From assembly GCA_018971745.1 (NCBI GenBank), contig JAGXAD010000042.1:1-6706 (forward strand): a DNA stretch of 6,706 nucleotides, in the 5' to 3' direction. This document shows, one piece after another, positions 1 to 4,731 of this stretch (position 1 is its first letter; each line of letters begins with the position of its first letter). This DNA comes from Patescibacteria group bacterium. GTDB lineage: Bacteria > Patescibacteriota > Minisyncoccia > Sungbacterales > GWA2-42-14. The notes under the pieces are model-generated. The model made no database searches, was not told where the DNA came from, and saw nothing but the letters and a program-made list of their open reading frames with translations. Made by a program: the position numbers and the translations under genes.

Positions 1-179
1 CTGTCGTGACTGAAATAAAACCATTGAAACGTTTTTACGAGGCCGAATCGTATCATCATGATTATTACGCGCGCAACAAAAACACAAATCCGTATTGCGA
101 AGTCGTGATTAATCCGAAATTGCAAAAGGTGCAGGAACAATTTGCGGAGTTGTTGGCACGCAACGAAAAAAATGAATGA
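1..179 (+). CDS. msrA: Peptide-methionine (S)-S-oxide reductase MsrA, C-terminal fragment
   Basis: Only the last 58 residues are in the window (reading frame from base 3, stop TGA at 177-179); the 5' part lies outside, so the catalytic GCFW-type N-terminus cannot be checked. The visible piece matches the MsrA C-terminus: the VVTEIKPLKRFYEAESYHHDYY stretch corresponds to the family's 'T-I-x-P-x-x-x-F-Y-x-A-E-x-Y-H-Q-D-Y' region, followed by NPYC and VINPKL, which align with the usual 'QPYC..VI.PK' tail. MsrA reduces the S epimer of methionine sulfoxide in proteins, with thioredoxin as the usual electron donor in the cytoplasm. It overlaps msrB by 8 bases, so the two are almost certainly co-transcribed and translationally coupled. 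The identification rests on a short but characteristic segment. Confidence 0.88.
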   Translation, partial: VVTEIKPLKRFYEAESYHHDYYARNKNTNPYCEVVINPKLQKVQEQFAELLARNEKNE

Positions 180-564
180 ATCGAACATAAAAAAAGACGA
201 GGAATTGTCCAAAGAGCTGTATCGCGTGGCGCGCGGAAAAGAAACCGAGGCGCCTTTTACGGGAGAATATTGGGACAATCACGAGCAGGGGATGTATCAT
301 TGCGCGATTTGCGGGAGCGAATTGTTTTCGTCCGACGCGAAGTTTGATTCCGGCACCGGCTGGCCGAGTTTTACCGAACCCGCGAATTTGCAAAATATTA
401 TCTTGAAGGATGACGCAAGTTTGGGCGTGCGCCGAATTGAAGTGCTTTGCAAAAAGTGCGGGGCGCACTTGGGACATGTGTTTGACGACGGCCCCCGCGA
501 TAAAGGCGGCAAGAGATATTGCATCAATTCGATTTGCCTTACTTTGGACAAAACGAAAAATTGA
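172..564 (+). CDS. msrB: Peptide-methionine (R)-S-oxide reductase MsrB
   Basis: A complete 130-residue single-domain MsrB, close to the usual stand-alone length. It reduces the R epimer of protein methionine sulfoxide, complementing MsrA. Visible signatures are GTGWPSF (61-67), GAHLGHVFDDGP (97-108) and the catalytic RYCIN motif with Cys117. Two CxxC pairs (Cys44/Cys47 and Cys93/Cys96) form the structural zinc site found in many MsrBs. An additional Cys122 lies five residues after the catalytic Cys; whether it helps in resolution is unknown. I chose ATG 172, which overlaps the msrA stop as ATGAATGA, over a TTG at 142 that would lie deep inside msrA and add a tail without family support. There is no good Shine-Dalgarno site, which fits re-initiation by ribosomes finishing msrA. 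Confidence 0.95.
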   Translation: MNESNIKKDEELSKELYRVARGKETEAPFTGEYWDNHEQGMYHCAICGSELFSSDAKFDSGTGWPSFTEPANLQNIILKDDASLGVRRIEVLCKKCGAHLGHVFDDGPRDKGGKRYCINSICLTLDKTKN

Positions 565-573
565 GCATAGAAT
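545..573 (+). promoter_or_regulatory. Candidate sigma70-type promoter for the dedA transcript
   Basis: TGGACA (545-550, 5/6 to TTGACA), a 17-base spacer and TAGAAT (568-573, 5/6 to TATAAT) lie across the end of msrB, about 50 bases before the dedA start. Spacing and both boxes are good, but this was found by eye and could be chance in AT-rich sequence. An 8-bp inverted repeat, AGTTCATT (580-587) / AATGAACT (608-615), lies between it and the dedA start codon. Confidence 0.4.
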
Positions 574-622
574 AAATTAAGTTCATTGCCATGTCAAAAT
601 ATCAGGAAATGAACTGAAACAT

Positions 623-1243
623 ATGGACCTCGTATTTCTTATCAAAACCGTCGGCTATTTTGGGATTTTCGCAATTTTGTTCGCGGAGTCCGGTTTATTC
701 ATCGGGTTTTTTCTGCCCGGGGACAGCTTGCTTTTTACCGCAGGATTTTTGGCATCCCAGCATTTTTTGAACGTCTGGATGCTGTGCGCAATCGCGTTTG
801 CCGGAGCCGTGCTTGGAGACAGCGTCGGATACGGGTTCGGATACCGCGTGGGTCCGAAAATTTTTACGAAAGAGGATTCTTTGCTTTTTCATCGCGACCA
901 CCTGGAACAATCGCGCGCATTTTTCCTGAAGCACGGCAAAAAAACAATCGTGCTCGCCCGTTTTATGCCGGTTATCCGCACCTTCGCGCCGATTTTGGCC
1001 GGAGTCGGCATGATGCACTATCAGACCTTTCTTGCGTATAACGTTATCGGCGGAGCATTGTGGTCAATCGGGTTATCGTTACTCGGATACTGGCTCGGAA
1101 GCGCAATTCCGAACATTGACAAATATCTTCTGCCAATCATTCTGCTTATTATTTTTCTTTCCGTTCTGCCGTCAATCATTCACATATTGCGCAGTAAGCA
1201 AAACCGCGAACGAATCATCTCATATGTAAAGTCAAAAATTTAA
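623..1243 (+). CDS. DedA-family (SNARE-associated / VTT domain) integral membrane protein
   Basis: A 206-residue inner-membrane protein of usual DedA length. The family is implicated in envelope homeostasis, with some members acting as undecaprenyl-phosphate or phospholipid flippases/translocases. Family landmarks are present in order: the acidic residue in FAESGLF (Glu22), FLPGDSLLF (30-38, with Asp34), GDSVGYGFG (65-73), RFMPVIRTFAP (113-123) and AG at 126-127, the paired Arg residues being a DedA hallmark. Hydrophobic segments lie at about 10-32, 50-75, 130-160 and 165-188, with a basic C-terminal tail. A weak AGGAAA lies about 13 bases before ATG 623. It starts 58 bases after msrB and is followed after 27 bases by the small membrane gene at 1271, probably one transcript ending at the 1589-1631 terminator. 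The specific substrate cannot be assigned; a role in recycling the lipid carrier used in cell-wall synthesis is only an inference. Confidence 0.92.
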   Translation: MDLVFLIKTVGYFGIFAILFAESGLFIGFFLPGDSLLFTAGFLASQHFLNVWMLCAIAFAGAVLGDSVGYGFGYRVGPKIFTKEDSLLFHRDHLEQSRAFFLKHGKKTIVLARFMPVIRTFAPILAGVGMMHYQTFLAYNVIGGALWSIGLSLLGYWLGSAIPNIDKYLLPIILLIIFLSVLPSIIHILRSKQNRERIISYVKSKI

Positions 1244-1270
1244 AAGGGCGTAACGCAATAAACCATAGTT

Positions 1271-1462
1271 ATGGACGAAGAAACAAAATCACAACTTCAA
1301 AAACAGCGGGAATTGTTGGAGCAGATTTTTGCGTCAGTTGAAAAAACCAGAAAATATTTTTTGTGGACGATGATTGCCACGATTGTTCTTTTTGTCGTAC
1401 CGCTGATAATTTTTCTGTTTGCCCTGCCGAGTTTTCTCGGCAATCTTACGGGAGGTTTGTAA
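1271..1462 (+). CDS. Small coiled-coil / single-span membrane protein, function unknown
   Basis: A 63-residue protein. Residues 1-28 are charged and heptad-like (ETKSQLQKQRELLEQIF, then SVEKTRK), predicted to be a short coiled coil or amphipathic helix on the cytoplasmic side. Residues about 30-52 form one hydrophobic span (WTMIATIVLFVVPLIIFLF) with a central proline at 44, followed by a short glycine-rich tail. I recall similar tiny proteins (acidic helix, then KTRKYFLW and a membrane span) as recurring uncharacterised genes in Parcubacteria, but cannot verify this here. It follows dedA by 27 bases in the same direction and is followed by a strong terminator, so it is probably the last gene of the dedA transcript. 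Its size and spacing suggest a membrane-anchored accessory or oligomerising protein; no enzymatic motif is visible. Confidence 0.75.
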   Translation: MDEETKSQLQKQRELLEQIFASVEKTRKYFLWTMIATIVLFVVPLIIFLFALPSFLGNLTGGL

Positions 1463-1588
1463 TTCTACGATGGCATTTGACAGATAAATATAGATAATGA
1501 GGATTTTGAACCGATTGCCAAAAGTTACCAAAGAAGAAATATGCAGACATTTTGGCATTCAGTTTCCGGAGATAAATAGTTATTTTGC

Positions 1589-1631
1589 GCCCGTATCGCT
1601 GTTGTTTAAGCGATACGGGCTTTTGTATTTT
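1589..1631 (+). terminator. Intrinsic terminator after the 63-aa membrane gene
   Basis: Perfect 12-bp stem GCCCGTATCGCT (1589-1600) / AGCGATACGGGC (1609-1620), 8-base loop, then TTTTGTATTTT. It ends only 26 bases before the preferred aspS start, so aspS needs either its own promoter right after it or some read-through. Confidence 0.9.
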
Positions 1632-1644
1632 AAAAAATTTAAGG

Positions 1645-1650
1645 TATGAT
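1645..1650 (+). promoter_or_regulatory. aspS: Possible -10 box for a near-leaderless aspS transcript
   Basis: TATGAT (5/6 to TATAAT) starts 13 bases before ATG 1658. Transcription beginning about 7 bases downstream of the box would start at or beside that ATG. The -35 region would fall in the T-tract of the preceding terminator (TTGTAT at 1623-1628, weak). Tentative. Confidence 0.25.
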
Positions 1651-1657
1651 GATAGTT

Positions 1658-3040
1658 ATGGAACGAATCCTTATTTCGGAAACAATTAAAAAAACCGGAG
1701 AAAGCGTTACGGTTAAAGGATGGGTGTCGGTGAGGCGGGATCACGGTAAAATTATTTTTATTGACTTGCGCGATCGTTCCGGAATTTTGCAGATTGTTTT
1801 TACGCCTTCGGAAAAAGAAGTATACGAAATCGCATCGCGTCTGCGCCAAGAGTGGGTGATTGCGGTGGTCGGGAAAATTGCGGAGCGGCCAAAGGGAATG
1901 CAAAATTCTGAAATTGAAACCGGACAGATTGAATTGCAGGCCGAGAACATTGAAGTTTTAAATGAGGCGCAGACGCCCCCGTTTCCGCTTGATACGGGCG
2001 GGTTGGATATTGAAGAAGCCGTGCGCCTGAAATACCGCTATCTTGATTTGCGAAGAGAACGCCTGCAAAAAAACATCATATTGCGAAGCCGCGTAGTTCT
2101 GCTCTTCCGCCAGTTTTTGCACGAGCGCGGGTTTTACGAAATAGAAACGCCACTGCTTACCAAAGCGACTCCTGAAGGCTCGCGCGATTTTTTGGTGCCA
2201 TCGCGTCTTCAGCCCGGAAAATTTTACGCGCTTCCGCAATCGCCCCAGCAATACAAACAATTGTTAATGGTTGCGGGTTTTGAAAAATATTTTCAAGTCG
2301 CGCGCGCCCTTCGCGACGAGGATTTGCGCTCTGACCGCGGATTTGAACACAGCCAGATTGATTTGGAAATGAGTTTTGTTGAACGGGAGGATGTGATGCG
2401 TTTGGTTGAAGAGGTAGTTTTGTTTGTCGCGGAATCAATCGGAAAAACTGTCACGCAAAAACCGTTTCCGCGATTTACCTATGCCGAAGCGTTGCAGAAA
2501 TTCAACGCGGATAAATTTGACATGCGGGATGCGGATAAAAAAAATACGCTTGCGTTCGCGTGGGTAACGGATTTTCCGGTTTTTGAAAAAGATAAAGAAG
2601 GCAAGTGGACATATTCGCACAATCCCTTTACGGCTCCCAGAAAAGAAGACGAGGAAAATCTGCTTGCGGGAAAAAACATCGGAAGCATTGTTTCACAACA
2701 ATATGATTTGGTATGCAACGGGCATGAGATCGGAGGCGGGGGAATCAGAATTCATAAAGCCGAACTTTTGGAAAAAGTGTTTGAAATCATCGGACACAAA
2801 AAAGAAGACATTGAAAAGCAATTCGGGCATATGCTGGATGCCCTACGATACGGCGCGCCGCCGCACGGAGGCATTGCTTTGGGCATTGAACGGTTAATGA
2901 TGATTTTTGCGGAAGAAGAATTTTTGCGCGAAGTGCAGGCGTTCCCTACAACTTCAAACGGCGAGACCTCGGTAATGCAGGCGCCTTCCGAAGTTGACGA
3001 GAAACAATTAAAAGAACTGCATCTCAAAATTTTGAAATAA
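1658..3040 (+). CDS. aspS: Aspartyl-tRNA synthetase (class II), compact form lacking the GAD domain
   Basis: A 460-residue cytoplasmic enzyme that charges tRNA with aspartate. The N-terminal OB fold runs from about residue 17 to 100 (KGWVSVRRDHGKIIFIDLRD). The flipping-loop region is RDFLVPSR (176-183), the aspartate-binding QSPQ is at 194-197, motif 2 is RALRDEDLR (216-224) followed by SQIDLEMSF, GHEIGGGGIRIH is at 355-366, and motif 3 contains GIALGIERLMM (405-415). Motif 2 is of bacterial type, yet the protein is about 130 residues shorter than usual bacterial AspRS. The sequence jumps from FNADKFDMRDADKKN directly to LAFAWVTDFPVF, exactly where the GAD insertion domain normally sits. His29 in RRDHG is the residue linked to non-discriminating enzymes. 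In-frame ATGs at 1646 and 1649 are possible, but MERILI at 1658 matches the family start. No usable SD is present. Confidence 0.95.
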   Translation: MERILISETIKKTGESVTVKGWVSVRRDHGKIIFIDLRDRSGILQIVFTPSEKEVYEIASRLRQEWVIAVVGKIAERPKGMQNSEIETGQIELQAENIEVLNEAQTPPFPLDTGGLDIEEAVRLKYRYLDLRRERLQKNIILRSRVVLLFRQFLHERGFYEIETPLLTKATPEGSRDFLVPSRLQPGKFYALPQSPQQYKQLLMVAGFEKYFQVARALRDEDLRSDRGFEHSQIDLEMSFVEREDVMRLVEEVVLFVAESIGKTVTQKPFPRFTYAEALQKFNADKFDMRDADKKNTLAFAWVTDFPVFEKDKEGKWTYSHNPFTAPRKEDEENLLAGKNIGSIVSQQYDLVCNGHEIGGGGIRIHKAELLEKVFEIIGHKKEDIEKQFGHMLDALRYGAPPHGGIALGIERLMMIFAEEEFLREVQAFPTTSNGETSVMQAPSEVDEKQLKELHLKILK

Positions 3041-3062
3041 TTTTTTACGGATAAAATGAAAA

Positions 3063-3100
3063 CCCGTTTCGACCGCAGTCGAAACGGGCATTTTTTATTT
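3063..3100 (+). terminator. Intrinsic terminator of aspS
   Basis: Perfect 11-bp stem CCCGTTTCGAC (3063-3073) / GTCGAAACGGG (3078-3088) with a CGCA loop, followed by TTTTTTATTTT, 23 bases after the aspS stop. The T-tract abuts the repeat copy that begins at 3101. Confidence 0.92.
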
Positions 3101-3247
3101 TGGCGAGCGAGGAACAAAACACAAAACGAATTTTTGTATTTTGTCCGAGCGAAGCCAAAAAGATTAAATACCCCGCTACTCGCAACGTATCAATGAGGCG
3201 TGAAGTGTCTTATTGATACCTCGTAGCTTGCTACGAGGAGTATTTAT
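3101..3247 (-). repeat. Dispersed hairpin repeat, long copy (copy A)
   Basis: Read on the minus strand, this 147-bp segment matches copy B at 6095-6191: 55 of 60 bases agree over the TTTTGGC...TCGCCA half, and about 87% over the 84-base core. The end distal to the shared core, ATAAATACTCCTCG, also matches. Structure inside: TGGC/GCCA outer arms (3101-3104 / 3154-3157), a symmetrical 10-base internal bubble, and CAAAACACAAAA (3115-3126) against TTTTGTATTTTG (3132-3143) with one mismatch. The other half (3162-3248) is a second structured unit that copy B largely lacks. No coding potential is seen and no transposase is nearby. It lies in the convergent region between aspS and the minus-strand small gene. 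Confidence 0.8.
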
Positions 3248-3248
3248 C
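3162..3248. repeat. Branched inverted-repeat unit inside copy A
   Basis: Three nested or adjacent inverted repeats can be read. An outer stem pairs GAT-AAATAC (3162-3171, one bulged T) with GTATTTATC (3240-3248). GTATCAAT (3187-3194) pairs with ATTGATAC (3212-3219) around a 17-base loop. CCTCGTAGC (3219-3227) forms a perfect 9-bp hairpin with GCTACGAGG (3230-3238). Together they form a three-way-junction or cruciform-like fold. About 50 bases of this are absent from copy B. Confidence 0.65.
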
Positions 3249-3384
3249 TTTTAGCCCGCCGTGAAATACATTTGAGACGCAATTCGCTTGCTTTCAAATA
3301 TATTCTGGTAATCACATCAAACGGATTCATGATAAGAATGAAAAAGAGCATCGCGAGCAGGATATGAAAGATAATCGGCCCCAT
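3244..3384 (-). CDS. 46-aa membrane ORF coupled to the thiolase gene
   Basis: An ORF of 46 codons begins with ATG at 3384-3382, sharing one base with the thiolase stop (TAATG), a classic translational-coupling junction. The product starts MGPIIFHILLAMLFFILIMN, a single hydrophobic segment at about residues 3-19, then PFDVITRIYLKASELRLK and a strongly basic tail ending SRRAKR. That layout (short periplasmic N-terminus, one span, positive cytoplasmic tail by the positive-inside rule) suggests a small inner-membrane protein. The stop codon lies inside the dispersed repeat (3244-3246), so the final residues may differ between strains. I do not recognise a family. Coupling, hydrophobic composition and the otherwise gene-free gap support it as real; the alternative is a chance ORF. 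Confidence 0.55.
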   Translation of the reverse strand: MGPIIFHILLAMLFFILIMNPFDVITRIYLKASELRLKCISRRAKR

Positions 3385-4586
3385 TACAGCACCTCAAGCG
3401 CGATGGCAAGCGCTTCTCCGCCGCCGATGCAAATTGCGGCAATGCCGTATCGTTTGTGAAGCCGCTTAAGATTGTGAATCAGGGCAACAATGATTCGCGC
3501 GCCGGACGCGCCAAGCGGGTGACCCAATGCCACAGCTCCTCCGCTGACATTTACGATTGCAGGGTCCACATTAAGCGCGCGGATAAAAGAAATCTCGGTT
3601 TTGATGAATGCTTCATTTACCTCAAAAAGGTCTGCGTTTTTATAATCAAAATTTAATTTGCGAACTGCGTTAATTGGTTCGTTCGAAAATTCCTCCGGTT
3701 TGCATTTTGACTCGGCAATATCAATGATGCGCGCTTCCGGTGTAATCCCATAAAGTAATCGTGCGTCTTCTGAAAATAGCATCATACTTGCCGCGCCATC
3801 GGATATTTTTGAAGAACTTACATCCGTAAGCAGACCGTCCGGTTTCTTGTATCTTGATTCCGCGTTGTTTATTTTTACAATATCATATTTTTTTGGTTCC
3901 TCATCTTCCGTAAGGGAATACCCTGAATCGGGCCCCAGTTGCGGGTCGCGCACCGGCACGATTTCTTTTGCAAAATATCCTTTTGCCTGCGCTTCAAGCG
4001 CCAGCTGATAACTTCGGTGAGTAAAAAAATCCATTTCTTCTCGTGAGTATTGATATTCAGTATCGTTGATGAATAATTTGCAATTTTCAGCGAGTTCTCC
4101 CATAACCCTGCCGGTAAAAGGACATTTTAGGCCGTCATCCCATAACACCGATTTGATATTTGCGGTCGGAATAGTTGTTGATTGCTGTTTTTTGTCAATT
4201 TTGACGCCTCTGAAATAATACGGAGCGCGAGTCATGTTTTCCGTGCCGCCTACCAAATTAATACGGCTTGTTCCTGCTAAAATGCGCATCCAGCCGATTC
4301 GCACCGCTTCCATGCCGGAGCCGCAGCGCTTTTCATGCGAAGATGTCGGTATATGTTCCGGAAGCCCGGCCAAAAATGCGGCTTGCCACGCGGTTCCCGG
4401 CCCCAATCCAGTTGTCAACATATTTCCCAAATCAACATGATCAATTAAATGTGGGTCAATTTTTGAACGCCGTATTGATTCCTTAAATACAATTGCGGCA
4501 AGCGTAGTTGCCGGAATGTCTTTAAACGCCCCGTCTTTGCAGCCAATCGGAGTTCTGCATGATCCCGTGATGTATACCGCATCCAT
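3384..4586 (-). CDS. Thiolase, probably acetyl-CoA C-acetyltransferase
   Basis: A 400-residue protein, normal thiolase length. Biosynthetic thiolases condense two acetyl-CoA into acetoacetyl-CoA, the entry to the mevalonate pathway; degradative ones run the reverse. Active-site elements are intact: nucleophilic Cys88 in RCGSGMEAV, GGTENMTRAPY (113-123), SDGAASMML (262-270), NEAF (324-327), His356 in GGAVALGHPLGASGAR, and Cys386 in CIGGG. Oddities are HEKRCGSG where 'N-x-x-CGSG' is usual, VSSSKISDGAA where GNASGINDGAA is usual, and EALA after CIGGG where a glycine is common. These suggest a divergent subfamily, so substrate chain length is uncertain. ATG 4586 has a strong AAGGAGAG (4593-4600) six bases upstream. 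It has its own promoter after the pyrB terminator and ends in a TAATG overlap with a 46-aa membrane ORF. No other isoprenoid or fatty-acid gene is in the window. Confidence 0.9.
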   Translation of the reverse strand: MDAVYITGSCRTPIGCKDGAFKDIPATTLAAIVFKESIRRSKIDPHLIDHVDLGNMLTTGLGPGTAWQAAFLAGLPEHIPTSSHEKRCGSGMEAVRIGWMRILAGTSRINLVGGTENMTRAPYYFRGVKIDKKQQSTTIPTANIKSVLWDDGLKCPFTGRVMGELAENCKLFINDTEYQYSREEMDFFTHRSYQLALEAQAKGYFAKEIVPVRDPQLGPDSGYSLTEDEEPKKYDIVKINNAESRYKKPDGLLTDVSSSKISDGAASMMLFSEDARLLYGITPEARIIDIAESKCKPEEFSNEPINAVRKLNFDYKNADLFEVNEAFIKTEISFIRALNVDPAIVNVSGGAVALGHPLGASGARIIVALIHNLKRLHKRYGIAAICIGGGEALAIALEVL

Positions 4587-4629
4587 TTATTGCTCTCCTT
4601 TTTATTGAGTGTCAAAACAACTGTTTTAA

Positions 4630-4658
4630 GATGTAGCATACACGAATAATTTTGTAAA
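4630..4658 (-). promoter_or_regulatory. Candidate promoter for the thiolase gene
   Basis: On the minus strand, TTTACA (4658-4653, 5/6), a 17-base spacer ending in TGC (extended -10 element), and TACATC (4635-4630, 4/6). It lies between the pyrB terminator and the thiolase SD, predicting a leader of roughly 35-40 bases. Found by eye, but position and spacing are right. Confidence 0.5.
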
Positions 4659-4700
4659 TGAATAACCGCACCGCAAGCGGCGAGGTATGCTGCGGGCAGA

Positions 4701-4731
4701 TAATAAAAAACCGGCCTGTTAATGCGGCCGG
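4701..4731 (-). terminator. Intrinsic terminator overlapping the pyrB stop codon
   Basis: On the minus strand, CCGGCC (4731-4726), a 9-base loop containing the TAA stop (4721-4719), GGCCGG (4716-4711), then TTTTTTATTA. The left stem arm encodes the last Arg-Pro codons of pyrB. It separates the pyrB transcript from the thiolase promoter. Confidence 0.85.

Noticed and set aside
142..171. Upstream TTG start for MsrB adding ten residues
   Set aside because: It lies inside msrA, the added residues do not match the family, and ATG 172 forms a normal stop/start overlap.
1497..1649. 50-codon plus-strand ORF (starts MRILNRLPKVTKEEIC) between the 63-aa gene and aspS
   Set aside because: Its second half is the 12-bp terminator hairpin and T-tract, it has no SD, and its stop overlaps the aspS start region; probably chance.
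1646..1657. Upstream ATGs (1646, 1649) for AspRS
   Set aside because: AAGG ends one base before 1646, too close to act as SD, and the added MMIV is not typical of AspRS. Still possible, so noted.
3101..3157. Copy A hairpin as a second, bidirectional terminator
   Set aside because: The stem is AT-rich with a large internal bubble, and the same structure occurs in the murC leader, where a terminator would be harmful; a repeat element explains both.
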